Notes: generated by a model from the sequence alone, not told the origin. DNA of 27,608 bases from Bacillota bacterium (GCA_023396045.1 JAEWXD010000039.1:1-27608), one strand, 5' to 3'. Shown: positions 7,575 through 16,485, counted from the stretch's first letter. A program made the numbers and translations.

Positions 7575-8333
7575 ATGATTCAATTTAATAATGTGTCCAA
7601 GGTATATCCTAATGGTACCGTGGGCTTAAAAGATGTTAATTTAACCATAGAACAAGGTGAATTTGTGGCTATCATCGGCCTTTCCGGTGCCGGTAAAAGC
7701 ACTTTGATTCGTACCATTAACCGTATGATAGACCCTACCCATGGGGAACTGTTGGTAGACGGCACCAACGTAATGCAACTCAAGGGGCAAGCCTTGCGTC
7801 GTTTTAGACGTAAAATTGGTATGATATTTCAATCCTTTAACCTGGTTATGCGTTCTTCTGTTATTAAAAATGTGTTGGCTTCCATGGTGCCGGACATGAA
7901 TTTTTTTCGTGTGTTGTTTGGTATTTTTACCAAAGAACAAAAAATGTCTGCCTTAGAAGCCTTGGATAACGTAGGTATTTTGGAAAAAGCGTATATCCGT
8001 TGTGATCAGCTTTCCGGCGGCCAACAACAACGTGTGGCTTTGGCAAGAACCATTAACCAAAATCCAAACATTATCTTGGCAGATGAACCCGTAGCAGCTT
8101 TAGACCCTGTTACCGCCCATCAGGTAATGGATGACTTTAAACGCATTAACAAAAACTTTAACATCAGCATACTGATCAATATTCACCATGTAGATTTGGC
8201 TTTGGAGTATGCAGACCGAGTAATTGGCATTAAAAAAGGCGAAATTGTGTACGATGGCCCTTCTTCTGAAGTTACAAAAGAAGTATTGGACAGCATTTAC
8301 GGCGGCGCCGAAATTCCAACCGCCGATAAATAG
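7575..8333 (+). CDS. phnC: Phosphonate/phosphate-type ABC transporter ATP-binding protein
   Basis: ATPase subunit of a PhnCDE-type importer, 253 aa from ATG 7575 (GGGGGA 9 nt upstream; an in-frame TTG at 7560 lies inside the ribosome site and is rejected). Walker A is GLSGAGKST (35-43), the Q-loop is in IFQSFN, the signature is LSGGQQQRVALA, Walker B is IILADEP, and the switch His is in INIHHVD. The sequence RSSVIKNVL and the overall length fit PhnC rather than a generic ATPase. It is followed 8 nt after its stop by the first permease. PhnCDE relatives are known to carry phosphonates, phosphite or phosphate, and the exact ligand here is open because the binding protein is not in the operon. 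Confidence 0.92.
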   Translation: MIQFNNVSKVYPNGTVGLKDVNLTIEQGEFVAIIGLSGAGKSTLIRTINRMIDPTHGELLVDGTNVMQLKGQALRRFRRKIGMIFQSFNLVMRSSVIKNVLASMVPDMNFFRVLFGIFTKEQKMSALEALDNVGILEKAYIRCDQLSGGQQQRVALARTINQNPNIILADEPVAALDPVTAHQVMDDFKRINKNFNISILINIHHVDLALEYADRVIGIKKGEIVYDGPSSEVTKEVLDSIYGGAEIPTADK

Positions 8334-8341
8334 GAGTGCCT

Positions 8342-9175
8342 ATGAAAACGAATACAAAAATTTACGATCGCATATTTAAGCCAAAAACCATTGTGCTTGC
8401 AAATGGGCACAGTGTGTTAAAATATGCCAGTCGTACTCCCTTATACACGGTTTTGGTGCTTTTGGCTTTGGTATATTCTGCTTATGTAACCGGCTTTGAC
8501 CTTGCCATTGTAGTAAAAAGATACAATCAGCTTACCAAAATATTGGGCAAAATTTTTAGCCCTACTTGGAGTTATTTCCCCAATGTATTAAAACCCTTGG
8601 TGGATACTTTGCAAATGTCTATTATCGGTAGCTTAATTGGGTCTTTTGTATCCTTGCCCTTTGCTATTTTTGCCAGTACCAACATTAACAACAACCGCTA
8701 TACAGTAAGCGTTTTGCGTGTTATTTTGAACATTGTGCGCACATTGCCTACCATTGTTATTGCCAGTATTTGCGCCTTAATTTATGGCCTTGGCACCTTT
8801 GCAGGCACAGTGGCTATTTCTGTATTTACCTTTGGTGTAGTGGCGCGTATGTTGTACGAAAGCATAGAAACCATTGATATGGGTGCTTTTGAAGCTATGA
8901 TTGCACTTGGCGCAAACCGTTTTCAAGCCTTCTGGGCTGCCTGTATGCCCCAAATTCTGCCAACCTATATTAGCCAAAGTATTTACAGCTTTGAAATAAA
9001 TATCCGTGCAGCTGCCATTTTGGGTTATGTAGGTGCCGGTGGCTTGGGTATTTTAATTCAGGAACGTATCGGCTGGCGCGACTATGAATCCTTAGGTATG
9101 GTACTGCTTTCCTTATTTGTAGTGGTATTTATTATAGAAAACCTTGGCCAATATCTGCGCAGAAAGTTGAGTTAG
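8342..9175 (+). CDS. phnE: PhnE-type ABC transporter permease, first copy
   Basis: Integral membrane permease of the phosphonate-type importer, 277 aa. The start is ATG 8342, 5 nt after AGGAG (8332-8336); the upstream in-frame GTG lies within the ribosome site. Membrane segments are seen near residues 33-51 (LYTVLVLLALVYSAYVTGF), about 95-117, 128-150, 158-172 and 250-268. The EAA-type cytoplasmic loop that docks PhnC is EAMIALGANRFQAFWAACMP. Typical family tail GYVGAGGLGILIQERIGWRDY. Pairs with the second permease to form a heterodimer channel. The gene between this and the next is separated by only 3 nt. Confidence 0.92.
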   Translation: MKTNTKIYDRIFKPKTIVLANGHSVLKYASRTPLYTVLVLLALVYSAYVTGFDLAIVVKRYNQLTKILGKIFSPTWSYFPNVLKPLVDTLQMSIIGSLIGSFVSLPFAIFASTNINNNRYTVSVLRVILNIVRTLPTIVIASICALIYGLGTFAGTVAISVFTFGVVARMLYESIETIDMGAFEAMIALGANRFQAFWAACMPQILPTYISQSIYSFEINIRAAAILGYVGAGGLGILIQERIGWRDYESLGMVLLSLFVVVFIIENLGQYLRRKLS

Positions 9176-9178
9176 CAT

Positions 9179-10003
9179 ATGGAAAAATTAACCCCTATAC
9201 AGGAAACATACGCAAGCCGTCCTCGCAGATGGTGGTACTATACACTGATTGTGTTCGTTGTTGCAAGCGTATTTATATGGGCTACCGGTGGCATAGAATT
9301 TCGTGGTGTAAGCGATAAGGGTAGCCAAGTAGCCAAAAGTATTATTATAGGTATTTTTAAACCGGATACCTCTGTGCTTTTCTCTACTTCCAGGGAAGCC
9401 GTTCCCTTCTTAATTTTAGAAACCATGGCCATTGCCTTATTGGGTACGGTGATGGGTGCTCTGCTTGCCATTCCTTTTGCTTTTTTGGCAGCCGAAAACG
9501 TTGTGCCAAAGCCGATGGCTTTCTTGGTGCGTGGGTTTATATTGCTCGTTCGTACCATTCCCTCTGTGGTTTGGGCATTGGTTATTATTCGTGTAACTGG
9601 CCCCGGCGCATTTTGCGGTGTGCTTACACAGGGCATCGCCTCCATTGGTATGCTGAGTAAAATGTTTATCAATGCCATAGAAGATATAGATGTAAAAATA
9701 TTAGAAAGCTTGGATGCAGCCGGGTGTACAACCTTCCAAAAAGTACGTTATGGTATTTTTCCGCAATTAACAGCCAACTTTATATCCACTGTGATTTATC
9801 GTTTTGATATTAATATTAAAGACGCAACCACACTTGGTATTGTTGGTGCCGGCGGTATCGGTGCACCATTGTTGCAATGTATCAGTACACACCGTTGGAA
9901 CTTGGTTGGTGCTTACCTTTTGGGCTTAATTATTATGATGCTCATTATTGAATACATTTCTACACGAATCCGTAACGGCTTAGCACAAGGAAAACGTTCA
10001 TGA
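9179..10003 (+). CDS. phnE: PhnE-type ABC transporter permease, second copy
   Basis: Second permease of the same importer, 274 aa. Hydrophobic segments at about 21-37, 79-103 (FLILETMAIALLGTVMGALL), 115-132, 140-160 and 240-262. The docking loop is LESLDAAGCTTFQKVRYGIFP, followed by the family block LGIVGAGGIGAPL. It starts 3 nt after the previous gene without a strong ribosome site, suggesting coupling. Its TGA overlaps the ATG of the next gene as ATGA, so phosphoesterase synthesis is coupled to transporter synthesis. Confidence 0.92.
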   Translation: MEKLTPIQETYASRPRRWWYYTLIVFVVASVFIWATGGIEFRGVSDKGSQVAKSIIIGIFKPDTSVLFSTSREAVPFLILETMAIALLGTVMGALLAIPFAFLAAENVVPKPMAFLVRGFILLVRTIPSVVWALVIIRVTGPGAFCGVLTQGIASIGMLSKMFINAIEDIDVKILESLDAAGCTTFQKVRYGIFPQLTANFISTVIYRFDINIKDATTLGIVGAGGIGAPLLQCISTHRWNLVGAYLLGLIIMMLIIEYISTRIRNGLAQGKRS

Positions 10004-11511
10004 AAAAACTTCGAATTTGTTTTACAACAGACACGCATGGCTATGTATTTCCTACCAACTTTTATAGTAAAACAGAAAACAATTTGCCCATGGGTTTGCT
10101 AAAATGCGCAGCAGCATTTTGTAAAGACGAAAATACACTTATTATAGATGGCGGCGATACCCTGCAAGGTTCGCCGTTCACCTATTTATTGGCAAAATCA
10201 AGCGCCGGTGCCTATGCCCAAACCATGAATCGCATGGGCTATGATTATGTTACCTTAGGTAACCATGATTTTAACTATGGCAATGCCTACCTGCAAAGTT
10301 ATTTGGATGCTTTGCAAGCCAAGTGTCTGTGTGCCAATATTCGCCATAAAGAGTCTAATCTTCCCATTATCAGCCAATGCGTGCACACCATGCCAAATGG
10401 CTTGCGTGTAGGTATTGTAGGTGTTTGCACCCACCATATCACCAAGTGGGAAAAACAGGAAACCCTTGCAGAATTGCACATACAAAATCCTTTGGAAATT
10501 TTGCGCACTATGGGCAATATTTGGGAAATCCCTGTGGATGTACGCGTTTGTATTTACCATGGCGGTTTTGAGTGCGATGTGCAAACAGGTAAAATCCTTA
10601 CCGATAGCGATGAAAACCAAGCCTATGCCATAGCCAAAGAATTTGGTTTTGATATTTTGCTTACCGGGCACCAACACATCAGCCTTGCAAACCATACCAT
10701 TGGCCATACCCACGTGGTGCAAAACAATTGCAATGCACCCCATTTTTGTGAAGTGAATTTAGAGTGGGATAATGGTGTGCAGCATATAACAAGCAAGCAT
10801 GTAGCTCCTGCCCAACGTTATGATGCATGGGTGGCAGAACCCGTGTTGCCCTACTATAGCCAGGTAGAACAATGGCTGGACAAGCCGCTCTGCACGCTTT
10901 CTGTGCCACTTGTAGCCAATGCCCCCCTGCATAATGCCATTCATGGCAGTTTGATTTGCAATTTTGTAAATCAAATACAGCTCTTTGAGGGCAAATGTAT
11001 GCTTTCGGCTTGCTCGCTTGCCAATGAAGTGAAGGGTCTTAACCAAAATGTGAGTGTGCGAGATGTGGTTTCTACCTATGTTTACAGCAACACCCTTTGT
11101 GTGCTGGAACTCACAGGCGCACAGTTAAAGCAATATATGGAAAAAACAGCCTCCTACTTTGCTTTGCAAAACGGTGAGCCTACTGTGAGTGAGGATTTTC
11201 TGCTTCCCAAAGTGGCGCACTATAATTATGATTATTTCTATGGTTTAGACTATGCTTTTGATATTCGTAAGCCCGTAGGCGAGCGTGTGGTAAAAATGGA
11301 CTACCAAGGCAAGCCCATTGTACCCGCACAAAAAGTAAGCATTATTGTAAACTCCTATCGTGCCAGTGGCACCGGCGGTTATGATATGCTTGTGGGTGTA
11401 CCTATGCTGCAGGATATTCAAAAAGAAGTGAGCGGCCTTATTATAGAGCGTTTGGAGCAAACAGATACCTTTACCGTAGATGAAAAAATTCCTTTTACGG
11501 TTATCTATTAA
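10000..11511 (+). CDS. 5'-nucleotidase/2',3'-cyclic phosphodiesterase-family metallophosphoesterase, no signal peptide
   Basis: Two-domain enzyme of the UshA/5'-nucleotidase family, 503 aa. The metallophosphoesterase core shows TTDTHG (Asp11, His13), DGGDTLQGSP (Asp53), LGNHDF (88-90), IYHGGFE and LTGHQHIS. The C-terminal nucleotide-binding domain (about 300-495) has RDVVSTYVYSNTL, LTGAQLKQYME, GLDYAFDI and NSYRASGTGGYDML. Most relatives are exported, but this one starts MKKLRICFTTDTHG with no signal peptide or anchor, so it should act in the cytoplasm. ATGA overlap with phnE suggests it removes phosphate from an imported organophosphate, or handles nucleotides made during uptake. The substrate is unknown. 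Confidence 0.88.
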   Translation: MKKLRICFTTDTHGYVFPTNFYSKTENNLPMGLLKCAAAFCKDENTLIIDGGDTLQGSPFTYLLAKSSAGAYAQTMNRMGYDYVTLGNHDFNYGNAYLQSYLDALQAKCLCANIRHKESNLPIISQCVHTMPNGLRVGIVGVCTHHITKWEKQETLAELHIQNPLEILRTMGNIWEIPVDVRVCIYHGGFECDVQTGKILTDSDENQAYAIAKEFGFDILLTGHQHISLANHTIGHTHVVQNNCNAPHFCEVNLEWDNGVQHITSKHVAPAQRYDAWVAEPVLPYYSQVEQWLDKPLCTLSVPLVANAPLHNAIHGSLICNFVNQIQLFEGKCMLSACSLANEVKGLNQNVSVRDVVSTYVYSNTLCVLELTGAQLKQYMEKTASYFALQNGEPTVSEDFLLPKVAHYNYDYFYGLDYAFDIRKPVGERVVKMDYQGKPIVPAQKVSIIVNSYRASGTGGYDMLVGVPMLQDIQKEVSGLIIERLEQTDTFTVDEKIPFTVIY

Positions 11512-11519
11512 GCATTATA

Positions 11520-11547
11520 AAAGCGTTGGCATTTGCCAACGCTTTTT
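11520..11547 (+). terminator. Terminator of the phn operon
   Basis: Perfect 11-bp stem AAAGCGTTGGC (11520-11530) and GCCAACGCTTT (11535-11545) with a 4-nt loop and T run. It can also serve the convergent DUF1003 gene. Confidence 0.9.
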
Positions 11548-11558
11548 GTATGCAACCA

Positions 11559-12030
11559 TTATTTCTGTTTTTCTAAATTTTCAAGGCGTTCTAATATATT
11601 GTCTAATTTTTGGTGTATATCTTCTATAATGATTTCGGTTTTCAGGTTTACCTTGTAGTCGTTTTCGGCTCGCTTTCTATCCTTGGATTCCTGATGGTTT
11701 TGGCTCATCATAATCAAGGGTGCTTGTATGGCAGCAAGGCAAGAAAGCACTAAGTTGAGCAATATGAAGGGGAAGGGGTCAAAAGCCTGTGTACCAAAGG
11801 CTTTGTTGAGCACAATCCAAAGCAACAGCACAATGGCAAAAATAATAATAAATTTCCAACTGCCTGCAAAGCGTGAAATGCTATCGGCTAAAGGTATAGG
11901 TTTCTTTTTTATTTGTGTTTTTAGATAGTTTGCTATCCGGCAGTATGTGCAATACTTCTTTATCCGTCATTTCTGTATGGACGTTTTCTAAAAAATGTTT
12001 TAACAGTGTGGATTTATCCGGGGCAGGCAT
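11559..12030 (-). pseudogene. DUF1003 membrane protein, frameshifted
   Basis: DUF1003 family, uncharacterised, with two membrane helices and a cytoplasmic coiled tail. The intact downstream frame reads GSWKFIIIFAIVLLLWIVLN, then DPFPFILLNLVLSCLAAIQA, IMMSQN and a coiled coil ending LDNILERLENLEKQK. The N-terminal part begins at ATG 12030 (MPAPDKSTLL...LHILPDSKL) in another frame, 15 nt after the FGGY kinase stop. The two frames meet at a run of six A on the minus strand (11905-11910), where one base lost or two gained would restore one protein of about 157 aa. Without correction, only a GTG-started fragment from 11831 would be made. A real mutation, phase variation or a homopolymer sequencing error are all possible. 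Confidence 0.75.
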
Positions 12031-12045
12031 AGCTATTCTTCTTTG

Positions 12046-13581
12046 TTATTGGCGGTTTAGTGTTTTTACAGCACAACGCTCCACATTCAGCAAGTTCTTA
12101 AAATCATCCATATAGTGTAAAAAGTCTGTGCGCAAGCTTGCTTCTGGCGCCATGCTTTGTATTTTGGCATTGGCAAAGGCAAAACGATTCAAGAAATCTT
12201 CAAGGCTTTCGTTTTCTTTGCTTTGCAACAGGTAGGCAGCAAGTAGAGCCATACCATAGGCACCGCCTTCGCCGGCGGTTTCCATTACGCTGATATTGGT
12301 ATTCAGAGCACTGGCAAGGTAGCGTTGCATTACACCGGGGGTTTTAAATAAACCGCCATGCCCGGTAAGCCTGTCTATCTGCACTTTTTCTTGCTCTAAT
12401 ATTTCCATACCAATTTTAAGGGTGGCAATGCTGGCATAAAGCTGGCTGCGCATAAAGTTGGCAAGTGTAAAGTGTGCGCCTAATTTTTTAGCCACCATGG
12501 GCACGCCACTGTTCAAGTGAGGGATGTGTTCGCCTGCCAAATAGTTGCAACTAAGCACACCACCACAATCGCCATCGCCCTCTAAGCTGTGCAAATATAG
12601 TTTGGTAAACAATTCACCGGTGCTGGGGCTTGTGCCAAACAATGCAGCTACTTCTTTAAAAAGCTTCACCCAAAGGTTGCTTTCGCCACTGCAGTTAATG
12701 CAATGCACCATGGCTACTTGTTTGCCCGTAGGGGTAGTGATAATATCTATTTCTTCATACACTTTTTGCAAGGCTTTTTCTAATACCACCATGGCAAAAA
12801 TAGAAGTGCCGGCGCTGATATTGCCGGTGCGTTCTGCCACGGCATTGGTGGCTACCATGCCGGTAGCGGCATCACCCTCAGGGGCAACAAAGGGCAAGCC
12901 GACAGGAAATCTGTTTCGTAACAGCTCTGCGCCTTGTTCTGTAAGCCTGCCCGCCAATGTACCTGCGGGCAATACCTTTGGGAACACTTCACGCACATTG
13001 AAGCTGGCACCTTTTTCTGTAAAATGCGCCTGTGCCAATTGCATTTTATGTGCATCAAAATCTAAAGTATCACTATCTACGGGGAACATTCCACTGGCTT
13101 CGCCTAAGCCCACCACGTTTTCACCGGTGAGCAAATAGTGCATGTAGCCGGAAAGTGTGGTAATGTGCGCCACTTTATTTATATGCTCTTCCTTGTTTAG
13201 CAAGGCTTGGTATAGGTGTGCAATGCTCCAGCGTTGGGGAATATTGGCGCATAGCAAGGCACTCATTTCTTCGCTGGCCTTCGCTGTCATGGTGTTGCGC
13301 CATGTGCGAAAAGGGGCAAGTAAGTTCCAATTTTTATCAAACACCAAGTAGCCGTGCATCATGCCGGATATTCCACAGGCAGCAATACGTTCCGGGTGCT
13401 CAATACCGGCAAGTGCAGTACGCAAACCCTCTACGGCTTGAGAAAGGTCATAGGTCCAAACACCGTTTTCTAAAGTGGATTCCCAAGAGTAGTCGCCACT
13501 TTGGCAAGTTTGTCCTGTTTCGTCTATACTAACGGCTTTCATACGGGTAGAGCCAAGCTCTATGCCTAAAAATTCTTTCAT
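12046..13581 (-). CDS. FGGY-family carbohydrate kinase (xylulokinase-like, substrate unresolved)
   Basis: ATP-dependent sugar kinase of 511 aa in the two-domain hexokinase/actin fold. The first phosphate loop is IELGSTRMKAVSID; ISGMMHGYLV and FRTWRNTMTA mark the FGGY_N sugar-binding region; EGDAATGMVA and GNISAGTSIFAMV begin the C-terminal domain; GHGGLFKTPG and the late GEGGAYGMALLAAYL form the ATP and FGGY-C motifs. Relatives phosphorylate xylulose, ribulose, glycerol or gluconate; the sequence resembles xylulose/ribulose-type kinases but I cannot name the sugar. GGAG lies 7 nt before the ATG. Likely cotranscribed with the DUF1003 gene. An operator-like inverted repeat overlies its promoter. 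Confidence 0.85.
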   Translation of the reverse strand: MKEFLGIELGSTRMKAVSIDETGQTCQSGDYSWESTLENGVWTYDLSQAVEGLRTALAGIEHPERIAACGISGMMHGYLVFDKNWNLLAPFRTWRNTMTAKASEEMSALLCANIPQRWSIAHLYQALLNKEEHINKVAHITTLSGYMHYLLTGENVVGLGEASGMFPVDSDTLDFDAHKMQLAQAHFTEKGASFNVREVFPKVLPAGTLAGRLTEQGAELLRNRFPVGLPFVAPEGDAATGMVATNAVAERTGNISAGTSIFAMVVLEKALQKVYEEIDIITTPTGKQVAMVHCINCSGESNLWVKLFKEVAALFGTSPSTGELFTKLYLHSLEGDGDCGGVLSCNYLAGEHIPHLNSGVPMVAKKLGAHFTLANFMRSQLYASIATLKIGMEILEQEKVQIDRLTGHGGLFKTPGVMQRYLASALNTNISVMETAGEGGAYGMALLAAYLLQSKENESLEDFLNRFAFANAKIQSMAPEASLRTDFLHYMDDFKNLLNVERCAVKTLNRQ

Positions 13582-13613
13582 ACGGGTGCTCCTATGTTGT
13601 TATTCTTATAAAT

Positions 13614-13644
13614 ATTATAGCAAATTTTAGAGCTTGTTGCTATA
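13614..13644 (-). promoter_or_regulatory. Extended -10 promoter with operator-like inverted repeat for the FGGY kinase
   Basis: On the minus strand TGCTATAAT (13622-13614) is an extended -10 with a poor -35. An 8-bp inverted repeat TATAGCAA (13616-13623) and TTGCTATA (13637-13644), 13 nt apart, covers the -10 to -35 region, the placement expected of a repressor operator. Confidence 0.45.
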
Positions 13645-13697
13645 TGCCTTGTTAAAGAGATCTTTGGCTTTTGCATATGCTATACAAATTTTAATAC

Positions 13698-13902
13698 ATG
13701 ACATTATTTTTTGAGGGAGACAAAAAGCAAGTCATTCAAGCAATGCGATTGGGTATTTTTTCTTATTTATATTACAATCGGAATATTGAATTTTTGAGTC
13801 GTACTAAGCGTATAGAAACATAATAAATAATTTTGATATTTAAACCTATATGTTTCAGAAGAAAAAATTCAAGAATATAAGGAAAGAACTAAGCAATTAT
13901 AA
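13698..13902 (+). other. Possible decayed small gene, not identified
   Basis: A 41-codon frame (ATG 13698 to TAA 13823) reads MTLFFEGDKKQVIQAMRLGI and continues with a plausible globular segment. Shortly after, in a different frame, 13849-13902 reads YVSEEKIQEYKERTKQL then stop. Together they look like a broken gene of about 65-70 codons. No good ribosome site precedes it, and I recognise no family. The rest of the 13582-13955 gap holds only the FGGY promoter and the glycerate kinase terminator. Confidence 0.25.
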
Positions 13903-13914
13903 AAAGCTATGGAA

Positions 13915-13950
13915 CACAAAACAGGCAAGCGCAAGCTTGCCTGTTTCTTT
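13915..13950 (-). terminator. Terminator of the glycerate operon
   Basis: Perfect 12-bp stem AAACAGGCAAGC (13919-13930) and GCTTGCCTGTTT (13935-13946) with a GCAA loop on the plus strand. T-rich sequence flanks it on either strand, so it may stop transcription both ways. Confidence 0.8.
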
Positions 13951-13955
13951 TATCA

Positions 13956-15098
13956 TTATTCTTTTCTTACAGCTTTAATGAGCCTAAATAGTCTTTTGGC
14001 TGCACTTTTGTAAAGCCCTTCCGTATGTAGCATGGCATGGCTTAGATCCATGGGTGCGTTTACAGTGGTAATAATGCTTTCTATACCATAGTCCATAATA
14101 TCCTCTGCGCCCTTGCCCATAGAGCCTACAATGGCAAAGGCAGGTACGCTATGTGCTTTGCTGTGCATGCCAACACCTTGCAATACTTTGCCAAAGCAAG
14201 ATTGCCAGTCGGTAGCACCTTCGCCGGTAATCACATAGTCTACGCCCTGCAATGCTTTATCAAAATGCACAAGGTCCAACACACATTCTACACCGCTTTG
14301 CAACTGCGCCTTTAAAAATACCAAGAGTGCAGCGCCAAGACCGCCGGCTGCACCTGCGCCGGGAATTTGGTCGCAGTCTATGCCAAATTGTGTCTTTATA
14401 ACATCTCTCAAATTTTGCATACCGGCTTCCAATATGGGCAGGGTTTCGTCTGTAGCGCCTTTTTGCCTGCCAAATGTATAGGTTGCCCCATGCTTCCCGC
14501 AAAGTACATTGTTTACATCACACATTACGGTAAACGTTGTGCTTGCAATGCGTGGGTCAAGATGAGTTGTATCTATGCTTCTTACTTGCGCCAAGTCTTT
14601 GCCAAAGCCGAGCAGGGCATTGCCGTCAGCATCTAAAAAGCGCACACCCAAGGCAGTCATTGCCCCCATACCGCCATCATTGGTGGCAGAACCGCCTATG
14701 GCAATGCGAATGTCTGTAAAGCCCTGATCTAAGGCGTGGCGTATCATTTCGCCTGTACCGAAACTGGTGGTAAACAAGGGGTTGCGCTTTTCGCTTTCTA
14801 CCAAGGGTAAGCCGGACGCACTTGCCATTTCCATAATGGCTTGGCTTTGGTTCAACTTACCATAGTAACAATGATGCTCGCGATACAAGGGGTCATGCAC
14901 CGTAAGGTGAATTTTTTCACCTTGCACACTGGCAAGTACCGCATCGGTTGTGCCCTCGCCACCATCTGCCATTTGTATACTGCGGCATACGCAGGAAGGA
15001 AAAACTTCCTGCGCAGCCTTTTGTAATAGTTCGCCAGCCCTTTGTGAGCTTAAACTGCCTTTAAAGGAGTCTGACGCAAATAAAAATGAAATTGCCAT
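13956..15098 (-). CDS. glxK: Glycerate kinase (GlxK/GarK type)
   Basis: Phosphorylates D-glycerate with ATP, feeding it into lower glycolysis; family members form 2-phosphoglycerate. The 380 aa are the normal length. Visible motifs: SDSFKGSLSS (10-19), MADGGEGTTDAV, MEMASASGLPLV, FGTGEMIRHAL, IGGSATNDGGMGAMTALG, VMCDVNNVLCG, the Gly-rich PGAGAAGGLGAAL and VITGEGATDWQS. It begins 1 nt after the stop of the GntP permease, so it is the last gene of the cdaR-gntP-glxK set. Confidence in the family is high; the product isomer is inferred from the family. Confidence 0.94.
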   Translation of the reverse strand: MAISFLFASDSFKGSLSSQRAGELLQKAAQEVFPSCVCRSIQMADGGEGTTDAVLASVQGEKIHLTVHDPLYREHHCYYGKLNQSQAIMEMASASGLPLVESEKRNPLFTTSFGTGEMIRHALDQGFTDIRIAIGGSATNDGGMGAMTALGVRFLDADGNALLGFGKDLAQVRSIDTTHLDPRIASTTFTVMCDVNNVLCGKHGATYTFGRQKGATDETLPILEAGMQNLRDVIKTQFGIDCDQIPGAGAAGGLGAALLVFLKAQLQSGVECVLDLVHFDKALQGVDYVITGEGATDWQSCFGKVLQGVGMHSKAHSVPAFAIVGSMGKGAEDIMDYGIESIITTVNAPMDLSHAMLHTEGLYKSAAKRLFRLIKAVRKE

Positions 15099-15099
15099 A

Positions 15100-16485
15100 T
15101 TAGAAAATGAGGTTCATTAAGAAAATTTGTACCATAGCTGCAATACCCAGCACTAAGGTTGCCGTGGTTTGTGTTTTGTAGCCTTGTTCTGGGGTCATGG
15201 CACCAAAGTTGGTTACTACCCAGAAATAGCTGTCGTTTGCGTGGCTTACCGTCATAGCACCGGCACCGATAGCCATAACGACCAATGTAGCTTGTACAGG
15301 GCTAACAAAGCCAAGTGCAGGCAATAGTGGAGCAAGTATGCCTGCAGTTGTGGTAATGGCAACAGTAGAAGAACCTTGTGCTGTTTTTAAAATGGCAGCC
15401 AAAATGAATGGGAAGAAAATGCCAATGGTTTTTAATGCATCTGCATGGGCAGTAATGTAGTTAATCATGTCAGAAGAAGCGATTACTTTACCAAGCACGC
15501 CACCTGCAGCGGTAATAAACAGAATAGGGCCAACGGTTTTTAATGTTTCATTGGTGAGTGTATTGAAACCTTCCAGTTTGTTGCTGTTTGCCAATTGCAA
15601 TACACCAAATACAGTACCAACTGCCAATGCGATGATAGGTGTACCTAAGAATAACAATAGCTCTGCAAAGAAACCGGTCATTTTTACAGCACTTACGACG
15701 GAGCTGACGGCCATTAAAAGAATAGGTACAATAATAGGGGCAAGTGCCATAAATCCACTTGGCAATTGGCCGTATTCCTGCATCAATTCTTCATAGGTTT
15801 TGCTGATTTCTTCTTTGTTGGCTTCGTCTTGCGCTTTTATTTTTTTACCAACCATCTTTGCATAAACTACGCCGGCAATGAGTGGTAAAATACTACACAA
15901 TGCGCCCATACCCATTACAAGCAATAGGTTGTTGCCTACACCCAATGTGTTTGCAGCTGCAATAGGGCCTGGTGTTGGTGGAATAAATACATGGCTGATG
16001 TATAGGCCGCAAGAGAGGGCTACACTCATAGCAACAGAGCTTACGCCGCTGCGCTGTACCAAGGCTTTACGAATAGGGTTTAAAATTACAAAGCCGCTAT
16101 CACAAAATACGGGGATGGATACAACCCAACCCATCAATTCCATGGCGAGTTCCGGGTTGTTTTTACCTACCAGTTTAATTACCATGTCTGCAAGCTTTAA
16201 AGCGGCACCGGTTTTTTCTAAAATGCTGCCAATCAATGCACCCAGGATAATTACAATACCAATGCTGGTAAATGTGCCGGAGAAGCCTTGCCCAATAATA
16301 TTGGCAAGGCCGGTTACTTTGGTTTCACCAACGGTTTTGTTTACCAGTGGTATACCTGCCACCAAACCTAAAATTAATGATACTGTCATAATGGCTAAGA
16401 AAGGGTGTACCTTCCATTTAGAAATAGCCAAAATCATTACAATTATTGCTACAACAAATGCAATAATAAGCGCGATACCTGTCAT
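15100..16485 (-). CDS. GntP-family gluconate/glycerate:H+ symporter
   Basis: Twelve-to-fourteen-helix permease of the GntP family (gluconate, glycerate and related hydroxy acids), 461 aa. The start is ATG 16485 with AGGAGG 6 nt upstream; an upstream in-frame extension to 16530 has no such site. Family landmarks include the N-terminal FVVAIIVMILAISKWKVHPF, SIPVFCDSGFVILNPI, HVFIPPTPGPIAAAN and the C-terminal VSHANDSYFWVV. The neighbours (cdaR upstream, glycerate kinase downstream) point to glycerate as the cargo. Confidence 0.93.
   Translation of the reverse strand: MTGIALIIAFVVAIIVMILAISKWKVHPFLAIMTVSLILGLVAGIPLVNKTVGETKVTGLANIIGQGFSGTFTSIGIVIILGALIGSILEKTGAALKLADMVIKLVGKNNPELAMELMGWVVSIPVFCDSGFVILNPIRKALVQRSGVSSVAMSVALSCGLYISHVFIPPTPGPIAAANTLGVGNNLLLVMGMGALCSILPLIAGVVYAKMVGKKIKAQDEANKEEISKTYEELMQEYGQLPSGFMALAPIIVPILLMAVSSVVSAVKMTGFFAELLLFLGTPIIALAVGTVFGVLQLANSNKLEGFNTLTNETLKTVGPILFITAAGGVLGKVIASSDMINYITAHADALKTIGIFFPFILAAILKTAQGSSTVAITTTAGILAPLLPALGFVSPVQATLVVMAIGAGAMTVSHANDSYFWVVTNFGAMTPEQGYKTQTTATLVLGIAAMVQIFLMNLIF

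Noticed and set aside
9238..9678. 146-codon minus-strand frame within phnE
   Set aside because: Shadow of the permease gene on the opposite strand, with no ribosome site.
12545..13138. 197-codon plus-strand frame within the FGGY kinase
   Set aside because: Antisense to a well-supported kinase with conserved motifs; no start signal.
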